In this document: positions 1 through 6,817 of the stretch, piece after piece
Numbering within the stretch: position 1 is the stretch's first letter
Layout of the letters: the number at the start of each line of letters is the position of its first letter
Origin: Bacteroidetes bacterium QH_1_64_81
GTDB taxonomy: Bacteria > Bacteroidota > Rhodothermia > Rhodothermales > Salinibacteraceae
Assembly: GCA_003022655.1 (NCBI GenBank)
Contig: PXSX01000054.1
Coordinates: 1 to 8,407 of the forward strand
Direction: 5' to 3'
DNA length: 8,407 nucleotides
Notes under the pieces: model-generated
Database searches by the model: none
Seen by the model: only the letters and a program-made list of their open reading frames with translations
What the model was told of the DNA's origin: nothing
Made by a program: the position numbers and the translations under genes

Positions 1-1427
1 TCCTCCGACTCGTGATCCGTCATCTCCTCGGTCATCCGGAGTGCCTGCTGAATCTCCTGGGTCTCGCGGCCGTCCGAATTCGGGTCGTGGGTGAGGTATG
101 GGCATCGGGAGGGGGCCTCGCTCAGAGACGGGGCGTCCTGGTTGGACGCCTCCGGCAGGGACCGCCCGGCCTCCGCCTCCTCCGACGGGGCAAAGAGGGC
201 GTGGAGAAGCTCGATGCCCTGCACGAAGTCGATGCTCTCCGGGTCGACGTTCTTGAGGCGAACGATGGGGACGGCCAGCAGCTTCTGCATGATCGACTCC
301 GTGAGACGGTCCACCTCGTCCCGGTCCAGGTCCGTGCGGTGGGCGTGCCGGTCCACCTCCTGCTCGCGAATCGTATCGAAGGTCTCCCGGATGGCCTGAA
401 TGGCGGGCTGTAGGGCCTGCTGGTGGAACACCCAAGTCACGAAGTCTTCGAGCAAGTCCTCACAGATGGCCTCGGCGGCGGGCACAGCCTCCGCGCGCCG
501 TTCCCGCACCCCCTCCGTCCACGCCTGAAGATCATCCAGGTCGTACACTCGATAGGCGGACCGATTATCGACGGCAGGAGCGACATTCCGGGGCATCGCG
601 ACATCGACCACCAGCGTCATTCCATCGTCCGGCGCCGGCAGGGAGGCGGCCGAGAGAACAGGGTCGGGGGCATCCGTGGCCACCACGGCCAGGTCTGCCG
701 CGGCCACGGCCTCGTGCCGCCGGGCCCACGGCGCGGTCGTGCCGCCGTAGGAGACCGCAACGTCGCGGGCACGGTCAGAAGAACGATTGACGACGGTCAG
801 CGAGCGGGGAGAGTCGTCCGTGAGGGCTTCCAGGGCGAGCTGGCCCATCTTGCCCGCGCCGACCAAGACGACGTCCGTCTCGGCGAGCGTGTTGGGGCCC
901 GTCGCGGGGGTGAGGTCCTGGCGAGCCATCTCGACGGCGGCCGTCGAGACCGACGCGGCCCCCTGGTCCAGGGCGGTCTCCGAAGAGACTCGCTTGGCGG
1001 CCCGAAACGCCGTGTGCAGGAGCCGATGCATCACCGAATGCACAGCGCCCGCATCCACGGCCCGCTGGTAGGCCGTCTTCACCTGAGCAAAGACCTGACG
1101 CTCGCCGAGGACGACCGACCGGAGGCCGCTCGCGACTTGCAGGAGGTGACGCACGGCGGCCTCATCCTGGACCTGGAAGGCGGTCTGCGAGGGCCACCGC
1201 TCGCCGGCCGCCTGTCCCAGCAGGGCTTCCACCTGTCGGACGTCGGCCTCTCGACCGTAGAGGTAGGCCTCCGTCCGGTTGCAGGTCGAAATGACCACGA
1301 TCTCCGCGTCGGCACTGAGACTGAGATTCGCGTACAGGGCCTCCTGGTCCTCAGCGTCGAGCGCAAACGCCTCCGTACGCTCCAACGACGCACACTCGTG
1401 ATTGAGACCGACTGCGTAAAACCTCAT
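1..1427 (-). CDS. hemA: Glutamyl-tRNA reductase, 3' end cut by window edge
   Basis: NADPH-dependent glutamyl-tRNA reductase converts Glu-tRNA(Glu) to glutamate-1-semialdehyde, the first committed step of C5 tetrapyrrole (heme) synthesis, in the cytoplasm. The start ATG at 1427 gives MRFYAVGLNH, the usual GluTR beginning. The catalytic cysteine is Cys49 in STCNRTE. The catalytic-domain motif GLRSVVLGERQ follows. The NADPH-binding Rossmann loop GAGKMG is at residues 190-195. The C-terminal helical dimerisation domain ends near residue 412 (IELLHALF). At least 60 further residues follow, rich in Glu, Asp, Ser and Pro, with no stop before base 1, so the protein is longer than the usual 410-450 residues. 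The frame also stays open upstream of the ATG, but homology fixes the start. No Shine-Dalgarno is visible. It is the last gene of the metG-mtnN-hemA run, 115 bp after mtnN. Identity is very secure; only the tail is unknown. Confidence 0.96.
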   Translation of the reverse strand, partial: MRFYAVGLNHECASLERTEAFALDAEDQEALYANLSLSADAEIVVISTCNRTEAYLYGREADVRQVEALLGQAAGERWPSQTAFQVQDEAAVRHLLQVASGLRSVVLGERQVFAQVKTAYQRAVDAGAVHSVMHRLLHTAFRAAKRVSSETALDQGAASVSTAAVEMARQDLTPATGPNTLAETDVVLVGAGKMGQLALEALTDDSPRSLTVVNRSSDRARDVAVSYGGTTAPWARRHEAVAAADLAVVATDAPDPVLSAASLPAPDDGMTLVVDVAMPRNVAPAVDNRSAYRVYDLDDLQAWTEGVRERRAEAVPAAEAICEDLLEDFVTWVFHQQALQPAIQAIRETFDTIREQEVDRHAHRTDLDRDEVDRLTESIMQKLLAVPIVRLKNVDPESIDFVQGIELLHALFAPSEEAEAGRSLPEASNQDAPSLSEAPSRCPYLTHDPNSDGRETQEIQQALRMTEEMTDHESE

Positions 1428-1542
1428 CGGGTCCGTCGAGTCCGCGAAGAACGAATTCAGAGCTTCTACTGGGGGCGCCTTCCTCTGTTCGCGAGGGGGG
1501 TGAATAAAAAATGACTTTGGGCGACGGATGCCTCTCAGCATC

Positions 1543-2265
1543 TCATCCGTTCCGGCCACGCGCCTCCAGGTCCGTCGCGTCTATCGCATCGAGCAGGTGC
1601 AGCACAATTTGCGACGACGATCGGGCCGCATCCTGTAGGAAGGCTTCGAAATCGACATCGGAAGTGCCGTCGGCGTGGTCCGAGATGGCCCGCACGACCA
1701 GATAGGGCACGTCGTTCGCCGCACACACCTGTCCCACGGCCGCCCCCTCCATCTCTACACAATCGCCCTCCAACTCATCGCGGAGCTGCTGACGATGGGC
1801 TTCGTCCTCGACGAACGCATCTCCCGTCAACACGCGCCCCTCCACGAGGGTGTGATCGGGAATTGAAACCTCCACAGCACGGCAACGGAGGGCCGGATCG
1901 GTCTCAAAAAACCGGCGGTCGGTAAACGGAATCTGGCCCCGGGGCAGTCCCAGAAACCCCACGACGAGGTCGTGCTGCACACAATCCGTCGCCACCACGA
2001 CGTCGCCGATGTCGAGCGCCGGATTTACGGCCCCTGCCGAGCCGGTACAAATGACCGCATTTGCACCATACGCATCGATCAGAATCTGCGTGCACAGGGC
2101 GGCATTCACCTTCCCGACTCCTGCCCGAACGAGCACCAGATTGTGCCCTTGCCACTGGGCCTCATAAAACGTGAGGCCTGCCCGCTGTTCAGATCCGTGG
2201 AGCGTGCACCGGTCGAGATAGAGCTCCATCTCGACATCCATCGCGGACATGATGGCGAGGGGCAT
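1543..2265 (-). CDS. mtnN: 5'-methylthioadenosine/S-adenosylhomocysteine nucleosidase
   Basis: This enzyme cleaves adenine from methylthioadenosine, S-adenosylhomocysteine and 5'-deoxyadenosine, removing inhibitory by-products of SAM use and feeding methionine salvage. The 240 residues match the family size (E. coli 232). The N-terminus MPLAIMSAMDVE aligns without gaps to the E. coli start and places the catalytic Glu at residue 12. GKVNAA and TGSAG (74-78) are the phosphorylase-fold core. VEMEGAAV (170-177) holds the ribose-binding Met and Glu173. RAISDHAD holds catalytic Asp196. These three acidic residues correspond to E. coli Glu12, Glu174 and Asp197. The ATG at 2265 is supported by this alignment; an AAAGG lies 9 bases upstream as a weak ribosome site. 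It follows metG by 101 bp on the same strand, giving a methionine/SAM pair. Futalosine hydrolase is a related alternative but fits these residues less well. Confidence 0.92.
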   Translation of the reverse strand: MPLAIMSAMDVEMELYLDRCTLHGSEQRAGLTFYEAQWQGHNLVLVRAGVGKVNAALCTQILIDAYGANAVICTGSAGAVNPALDIGDVVVATDCVQHDLVVGFLGLPRGQIPFTDRRFFETDPALRCRAVEVSIPDHTLVEGRVLTGDAFVEDEAHRQQLRDELEGDCVEMEGAAVGQVCAANDVPYLVVRAISDHADGTSDVDFEAFLQDAARSSSQIVLHLLDAIDATDLEARGRNG

Positions 2266-2366
2266 ACCTGCGTGCCTTTACGCAATACGCACTACCAATC
2301 TTCCGGAAAGAGGATGCCCTCAGAAGTAGGACTACCTCGAGACCAAGGACATCTCTCGGCCTCTCC

Positions 2367-4511
2367 CTACCGCACGACGGAGCCGTTTTCCGCGTCCGTC
2401 GTGACCGGCACGAAGGTGCCATCCGGCTCCTCGGCCATGAGCACCATGCCCTGACTTTCAAAGCCGAACATCTCCTTCGGCTCCATATTCGCCACGACGA
2501 CCACGTCGAGTCCGACCAGATCATTAGGATCCATCTGCTCGGCCACGCCCGCCAGCATCTGCCGCTCGTCGAGGCCGATGTCGACCTTCAGCCGCAGGAG
2601 TTTGTCGGCGTCGGGGACCGGCTCGGCGGCCGTCACGGTGCCGGACCGCAGGTCAAGCTCGGTGAAGTCGTCGAACGAGATGGGGTCTCTCAGGTCGTCG
2701 AGCATGTCGGTCGAAGGGGTCGATTCGGATTCTTGTGCCTCGGCGCGGTCGCGGAGTCTCTCGACCTGGGCCTCGATTTGGGTGTCGTCGATCTTTTCGA
2801 AGAGGGGGTTCGCGTCTGGGTCGGACTGGAGCTCGTGGCCCGCGGCGAGGAGGAGCGTTCCGGCGTCGTCCCATCCGCGACGGCTGTCAGGACCGGCGGG
2901 TTCTTCGCCCGGGGTGCTGGTACGCACGTCTTCGAGCCCCAGCCGGTCGCGCAGCTCCGCCGCGGCGCTGGGCAGTACGGGCTCGAACAGAACCGAGAGG
3001 GCCGCGCAGACCTGGAGGCTCACGTGGATCGTGTTGGCGCAGGCCTGCGGGTCGCTCTCGTGCGTGTGCCAGGGCTCGGTTTCGTTGAAATACTTGTTGC
3101 CGCGCCGGGCTAGTCCCATCGTCTCGAAGACCGCCTCGCGCGTCCGGTACTCCTCGTACGCCGTCCCCACGGCGTCGGGGACCTCGCGCATGGCGTCGAG
3201 CATGGCCCGGTCGGCCTTGGAGGGAGCCTCGAGGGGCGGCACGGTGCCGTCGAAGTAGCGGTGCGCAAAGGTGAGCGTGCGGTGGACAAAGTTGCCAAAG
3301 ACGTTGGCCAGCTCGCCGTTCACCCGCTGCTGAAACCCGTCCCAGCTGAAGTCAGCGTCGCCGGTCTCGGGGAGCGTGGCGGCGAGGGCGTAGCGGAGCA
3401 GATCGGGGCCGTGGCGCTCGTCCTCGAAATCGTCGAGGTACTCGTGGAGCCACACCGCCCAGCCCCGGCTCGTAGAGAGCTTTCGCCCCTCCAGGTTCAG
3501 AAACTCATTCGCCGGCACGTTGTCGGGCAGCACGTAGTCGCCGTGCTCCATGAGCATGGCCGGAAACATGAGGCAATGGAAGACGATGTTGTCTTTGCCG
3601 ATGAAGTGCACGAGGCGGGTGTCCTTGTTCTGCCAGTAGTCTGCCCACTGCTCGGGCGTACCCTGCTCTTCGGCCCACTCCTTGGTCGCCGAGATGTACC
3701 CAATGGGCGCGTCGAACCAGACGTAGATCACCTTCCCCTCCGCCTCCAATCCATGGCGTTCAGCCACGTCCTCCGGGACGGGCACTCCCCATGGCACGTC
3801 CCGGGTTATGGCCCGCGACTTCAGGCCCTCGTCGAACCAGCTCTTGATCTGCCCGAGGACGTTGTTTTTCCACTCCGGGTGCGAGCCGATCCACTCCTCC
3901 AGCTTCGGCTGAAGCTCCCCGAGCGGAAGGTACCAGTGGGTCGTTTCCTTGCGCTCCGGCGTGGCGTCGGTGAGGGTGCTCTGGGGATCCTCCAGCTCGG
4001 TCGGGCTTAGGGACGATCCGCACTGCTCGCACTGGTCCCCGTAGGCCTCGTCGTACCCGCAGATGGGACAGGTGCCCATCACGAACCGGTCGGCCAAAAA
4101 CATGTCGGCCTCCGGGTCATAGAGCTGCTCTTCGGTTTTGAGCTCGAAGACCTCCTTCTCGTCGAGCGCCCGGAAAAAGTCCTGCGTCGTCTCTACGTGG
4201 GTGTCGCTCGACGTGCGGCCGTAGTAGTCGAAACTCATCCCAAACCGGGCAAAGTTCTCCTGGATCTGGGGGTGGTAGGTGTCGATGATGTCCTCCGGCG
4301 TCCGGTCTTCGCGGATGGCCCGCATAAGGATGGCCACTCCCATCTCGTCGGATCCACAAATGAAGGCCATGTCGCGCCCCTTCAGTCGCTGGTACCGCGC
4401 GAACAGATCGGCCGGGAGGTACGCCCCTGCCAGGTGGCCGATGTGGATGGGGCCGTTGGCGTAAGGCAGCGCGGCGGTGACGAGGAGACGCTCAGAATCG
4501 GAATTCGCCAT
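2367..4511 (-). CDS. metG: Methionyl-tRNA synthetase with C-terminal tRNA-binding domain
   Basis: Class I aminoacyl-tRNA synthetase that charges tRNA(Met), including the initiator, with methionine; cytoplasmic, probably a homodimer. The protein has 714 residues (E. coli 677). The Rossmann catalytic domain begins with ALPYANGPIHIGH, with the HIGH motif at 23-26. The zinc knuckle is in the connective peptide with Cys148, 151, 161 and 164 (CPIC...CEQC), the four-cysteine single-knob type. The KMSKS loop is KLSTS at 344-348, preceded by EFLNLEGR. An anticodon-binding helical domain follows, then an acidic linker (about 570-610), then a Trbp111/EMAPII-type OB-fold tRNA-binding domain (611-714) containing LRSGTV and a MFGFESQGM segment. 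The frame is intact. The linker and surface are Asp/Glu-rich, fitting a high-salt cytoplasm. The ATG at 4511 has no Shine-Dalgarno. It is downstream of the 108-residue gene across a repeat-bearing gap and upstream of mtnN. Confidence 0.98.
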   Translation of the reverse strand: MANSDSERLLVTAALPYANGPIHIGHLAGAYLPADLFARYQRLKGRDMAFICGSDEMGVAILMRAIREDRTPEDIIDTYHPQIQENFARFGMSFDYYGRTSSDTHVETTQDFFRALDEKEVFELKTEEQLYDPEADMFLADRFVMGTCPICGYDEAYGDQCEQCGSSLSPTELEDPQSTLTDATPERKETTHWYLPLGELQPKLEEWIGSHPEWKNNVLGQIKSWFDEGLKSRAITRDVPWGVPVPEDVAERHGLEAEGKVIYVWFDAPIGYISATKEWAEEQGTPEQWADYWQNKDTRLVHFIGKDNIVFHCLMFPAMLMEHGDYVLPDNVPANEFLNLEGRKLSTSRGWAVWLHEYLDDFEDERHGPDLLRYALAATLPETGDADFSWDGFQQRVNGELANVFGNFVHRTLTFAHRYFDGTVPPLEAPSKADRAMLDAMREVPDAVGTAYEEYRTREAVFETMGLARRGNKYFNETEPWHTHESDPQACANTIHVSLQVCAALSVLFEPVLPSAAAELRDRLGLEDVRTSTPGEEPAGPDSRRGWDDAGTLLLAAGHELQSDPDANPLFEKIDDTQIEAQVERLRDRAEAQESESTPSTDMLDDLRDPISFDDFTELDLRSGTVTAAEPVPDADKLLRLKVDIGLDERQMLAGVAEQMDPNDLVGLDVVVVANMEPKEMFGFESQGMVLMAEEPDGTFVPVTTDAENGSVVR

Positions 4512-4573
4512 AGAGACGATGATTTTAAATGTGGAAACCGCTATTGTCTAACGACAGAACATTCATGGTGCGA

Positions 4574-4657
4574 GACGGCAGTCGGCAGACGGCGGACCGC
4601 GGTGAGAGCACGTTCTGATGAAGACCTTCTGCCGTCCGTCGTCCGCAGTCGGCCGTC
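4574..4657. repeat. Opposed heptad arrays forming an imperfect inverted repeat
   Basis: This lies in the 153-bp gap between the 108-residue gene and metG. The plus strand from 4574 reads as heptads GACGGCA, GTCGGCA, GACGGCG, GACCGCG. The minus strand from 4657 downward reads GACGGCC, GACTGCG, GACGACG, GACGGCA and a fifth weak unit. The two 24-base arms (4574-4597 and 4634-4657) are complementary at 19 of 24 positions around a 36-base spacer, so RNA from this region could fold into a long imperfect hairpin. No T-run follows, so it is not a standard intrinsic terminator. It could be a factor-dependent terminator, a metG leader structure, or a mobile or slippage-derived repeat. The repeat pattern is seen directly; any function is unknown. 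Confidence 0.7.
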
Positions 4658-4664
4658 GCAGAGA

Positions 4665-4991
4665 TCAATTGAAGCTCACCCCATCCAACGGATCCCCCTC
4701 CTTCTTCCGGAGCGCCTCCTCAGCGAACCAGGCCTCGTCGACCTCCTGCGTGGTGTCCGGCAGGTCCTCGTGGGGCTTCTCGTAGCCCTCGATGTCCTTC
4801 AGCCAGACGAGCGTCTTGGTCCGCTCCGTGCCATCCCGCGCCTCGAACTCGACATTTTCCTCCCGGGCCGCACAGGTTCCCTCCGCTTCATCGTACACCC
4901 CGCCGAGCTTCGGGTGACGCAGCAGGATCCGGACGCGCTCGCCGTAGTCAAAGCGACTGTCCGTGAAGTCTTTCTCACTGTACGTTGCCAC
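4665..4991 (-). CDS. Acidic 108-residue protein of unknown function
   Basis: I do not recognise the family. The start is GTG at 4991 (GTG GCA ACG TAC) and the stop TGA at 4665. The protein is hydrophilic and strongly acidic, with no signal peptide, no membrane segment and a single cysteine (GTCAA). Visible stretches are YGERVRILLRHPKLGG near the N-terminus, alternating beta-like segments, LVWLKDIEGYEKP in the middle, and an acidic helix-like EVDEAWFAEEALRKKEG near the end. Its composition matches the halophile-style proteins around it and the codon pattern is GC-rich, which supports real coding. It is upstream of metG on the same strand and divergent from hisB. A small soluble cytoplasmic protein is all that can be said. 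A longer reading in another frame here is basic and less protein-like. Confidence 0.72.
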   Translation of the reverse strand: MATYSEKDFTDSRFDYGERVRILLRHPKLGGVYDEAEGTCAAREENVEFEARDGTERTKTLVWLKDIEGYEKPHEDLPDTTQEVDEAWFAEEALRKKEGDPLDGVSFN

Positions 4992-5031
4992 AATTTATCG
5001 TTATCCTGCGTGAGGAAGTTCAGCGAACCCC

Positions 5032-5063
5032 CACGGGACCCCGTGCCCGCAGAGAAGTATAAA
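5032..5063. promoter_or_regulatory. Possible control region between divergent genes
   Basis: The 276-bp gap between the minus-strand 108-residue gene and plus-strand hisB contains a short palindrome, CACGG-GACC-CCGTG (5032-5045), next to an A/T-rich island that stands out from the GC-rich surroundings. The island carries TATAAA on the plus strand (5058-5063) and TATACT on the minus strand (5061-5056), both like a -10 box. No good -35 hexamer sits at 16-18 bp from either, so this is only a candidate. Confidence 0.2.
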
Positions 5064-5204
5064 AACCAATACCGACTCGTGCGTGTTCGAGCCCCATGAG
5101 CCCCTCGTGAAAAGCCCCCTTCTGCGCCCCTCGATCCGAGACGCAGCAGACCTCCCCCGCAGAACTCCGTTCCCACTCCTACTCTTTCCCTTATGCCTTC
5201 CTGA

Positions 5205-5260
5205 TGACTCTTCACTCGTGACCCCCTCCTCGCGACTCCTCCCTCGTGACTCTTCGACAA
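5205..5260 (+). repeat. 14-base (2x7) tandem array just before hisB
   Basis: Four consecutive units of exactly 14 bases: TGACTCTTCACTCG (5205-5218), TGACCCCCTCCTCG (5219-5232), CGACTCCTCCCTCG (5233-5246) and TGACTCTTCGACAA (5247-5260). Each half is a heptad, with GACTC/CTCG-like cores. The array ends 7 bases before the hisB ATG and occupies the place of a ribosome binding site, where no Shine-Dalgarno is seen. The DNA is pyrimidine-rich on the plus strand. Because 14 is not a multiple of three, this is not a decayed coding repeat. Confidence 0.75.
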
Positions 5261-5267
5261 GCGATTC

Positions 5268-5876
5268 ATGTCCGAACCCTCCTTCCCGCCCCGCGCGGCC
5301 GCCGTCGAACGCACCACCGCCGAAACGGAGGTTGCAATTGATCTGACCCTCGACGGGGACGGCACCTACGACGTGGACACCGGCGTCGGGTTCTTCGACC
5401 ACATGCTCAATCTCTTCGCCAAGCACGGCAGCCTCGATCTTACGGTGCAGTGCGACGGAGATTTGGAGGTGGACGATCACCATACGATCGAGGACGTAGC
5501 CATTGGGCTGGGGCAGGCTGTGCGTCAGGCCCTCGGAGACAAGGCCCACATTGCCCGGTACGGACACGCCTACGTGCCGATGGACGACGCCCTGGCTCGC
5601 GCCGTGATCGACCTCTCGGGGCGCAGCTACTGCCGCCTGGACGCCTCGTTCGAGCGCGGCCACGTTGGGAATTTCTCGACGGAGATGGTGGAGCACGTGT
5701 GGCGCTCCGTCGCCGACCACGCCCGCTGCACCCTGCACCTGACCGTCCTCCACGGCCACAACGCCCACCACAAGATCGAGGCCCTCTTCAAAGCCGCCGC
5801 CCGGGCGCTGCGAGCCGCCGTCCGCCGCCACCCCGACCACGCCGAGGTCGCCTCGACGAAGGGCACACTCTCCTGA
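5268..5876 (+). CDS. hisB: Imidazoleglycerol-phosphate dehydratase
   Basis: HisB dehydrates imidazole-glycerol phosphate to imidazole-acetol phosphate, step six of histidine synthesis, in the cytoplasm; the family forms 24-subunit manganese enzymes. The 202 residues cover the dehydratase domain only, without the N-terminal HAD phosphatase found in the E. coli fusion, so histidinol phosphatase must be encoded elsewhere. Diagnostic motifs are GVGFFDHMLN (39-48), the first metal motif DDHHTIED (HHxxE at 71-75), PMDDALARAVIDLSGR (104-119), the second metal motif HNAHHKIEALFKA (HHxxE at 167-171) and the C-terminal STKGTL. The ATG at 5268 gives the expected length. It has no Shine-Dalgarno and is preceded by a 14-base tandem array. 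It heads a same-strand group with proC and hisH. Confidence 0.97.
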   Translation: MSEPSFPPRAAAVERTTAETEVAIDLTLDGDGTYDVDTGVGFFDHMLNLFAKHGSLDLTVQCDGDLEVDDHHTIEDVAIGLGQAVRQALGDKAHIARYGHAYVPMDDALARAVIDLSGRSYCRLDASFERGHVGNFSTEMVEHVWRSVADHARCTLHLTVLHGHNAHHKIEALFKAAARALRAAVRRHPDHAEVASTKGTLS

Positions 5877-5950
5877 TTTCGGGTCTTGGACTGGGGGCCC
5901 TGCGTGTTGAGGGGGACGCGTGCCGCCTTCCAGATGGTCTTCTCTTTCCC

Positions 5951-5985
5951 AACCTTCAACGTTCTAACGTTCCAACCTTCCAACG
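5951..5985 (+). repeat. Octamer tandem array just before proC
   Basis: Units starting with AAC occur at 5951, 5958, 5966, 5974 and 5982, i.e. spacing 7, 8, 8, 8: AACCTTC, AACGTTCT, AACGTTCC, AACCTTCC, AACG. Two copies contain the palindrome AACGTT. The array ends 8 bases before the proC ATG. Its base composition is less GC-rich than the flanking genes. The rest of the hisB-proC gap (5877-5950) shows no clear structure. Confidence 0.7.
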
Positions 5986-5993
5986 CAAACCCA

Positions 5994-6812
5994 ATGCTTT
6001 CAGACGAAACGGTGGCCGTGATCGGCGCCGGCAACATCGGGCGTGCCCTCATCGGAGGCATGATCAGCAGCGAACTGATCGACGCCGAGCACGTGATCGC
6101 TACACGGCGCACGGCCTCGGCCCTCGACGAGATGGCGGAGGAGTTTCCGGGGCTCCGCACCACGACCGACAACGTGGCGGCGGTGCAGGACGCCTCCCTC
6201 ATCCTGCTCACCATCAAGCCCCAGAGCCGCGCCGAGGTGATTACGAACATCCGGGACCACGTGGAGCGGGACGTGCTCGTCATCAGCGTCCTCGCCGGCA
6301 TTACCACCGAGCGGCTGCAACTCGGCTTCGGGCAGGATCAACCCGTGATCCGGGCCATGCCCAATACCCCCGCTCTCGTGGACGCCGGGGCGACGGCCCT
6401 CTCCGCCGGCACCTACGCCACGGACGAGCACCTGGAGAACGCGCAGTCCATCTTCGAAGCGGTCGGCGATGCGGTCGTCGTTCCCGAGGAGCACATGGAC
6501 GCCGTGACGGGCCTCTCCGGCAGTGGACCCGCATACGTCTACATGTTCATCGAGGCGCTTACCGACGCGGGCGTCAAACAGGGCATGTCGCGGACAGACG
6601 CCTCGAAGCTCGCGGCGCAGACCGTGTACGGCGCCGCCAAGCTGGCCATCGACACCGGCAAGCATCCCGCCATCCTGCGCGACGAGGTGACCACGCCCGG
6701 CGGCACGGCGATCGCCGCAGTCTCGTCGCTCGAAGAACACGGCCTCCGCACGATGCTCATCAACGCCGTGGGCACCGCCACGCAGCGCTCGGAGGCACTG
6801 AATGAAGAATGA
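5994..6812 (+). CDS. proC: Pyrroline-5-carboxylate reductase
   Basis: ProC reduces 1-pyrroline-5-carboxylate to proline with NAD(P)H, the last step of proline synthesis, in the cytoplasm. The 272 residues match the family size (about 270). The nucleotide-binding Rossmann fold starts at once: VAVIGAGNIG with GAGNIG at 11-16. IRAMPNTPALV (119-129) is the conserved mid-protein motif. VTGLSGSGPAYVYMFIEAL begins the helical dimer domain. The C-terminal signature region runs from about 192 (AGVKQGMSR) to HPAILRDEVTTPGGTAIAAV. The frame stays open upstream to an ATG at 5886, but those 36 extra residues are unlike the family and cover the octamer array, so 5994 is the better start. It sits between hisB and hisH on the same strand (gaps of 117 and 92 bp), so it may be co-expressed with histidine genes. 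Confidence 0.96.
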   Translation: MLSDETVAVIGAGNIGRALIGGMISSELIDAEHVIATRRTASALDEMAEEFPGLRTTTDNVAAVQDASLILLTIKPQSRAEVITNIRDHVERDVLVISVLAGITTERLQLGFGQDQPVIRAMPNTPALVDAGATALSAGTYATDEHLENAQSIFEAVGDAVVVPEEHMDAVTGLSGSGPAYVYMFIEALTDAGVKQGMSRTDASKLAAQTVYGAAKLAIDTGKHPAILRDEVTTPGGTAIAAVSSLEEHGLRTMLINAVGTATQRSEALNEE

Positions 6813-6817
6813 GGGCA

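Noticed and set aside
423..1514. A 363-codon open frame on the plus strand
   Set aside because: It lies fully antisense to hemA, whose catalytic and NADPH motifs are unmistakable on the minus strand. Its product is rich in Arg and Gly without any family feature, as expected for a reverse-strand frame in GC-rich DNA.
1506..1550. Possible terminator after mtnN: ACGGATG/CATCCGT stem (1524-1530, 1544-1550) and a T6 run on the minus strand
   Set aside because: The stem overlaps the last codons of mtnN, the loop is 13 bases, and the T-run is 12 bases from the stem, too far for an intrinsic terminator. Transcription may continue into hemA.
4517..4546. Promoter for metG on the minus strand (TTAGAC, 17 bp, TTAAAA)
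   Set aside because: Only about half of the hexamer positions match consensus, and the -10 would lie too close to the ATG for a normal leader.
4512..4664. T-box or other known riboswitch before metG
   Set aside because: No T-box consensus, SAM-riboswitch core or similar motif is visible; only the heptad inverted repeat is present.
5001..5840. A 279-codon minus-strand frame opposite hisB
   Set aside because: It is antisense to hisB and includes the repeat array; composition is Gly/Arg/Val-rich without motifs.
5450..6805. A 451-codon plus-strand frame across hisB and proC
   Set aside because: It is out of frame with two well-identified enzymes, is extremely Arg-rich, and contrasts with the acidic proteome of the window.
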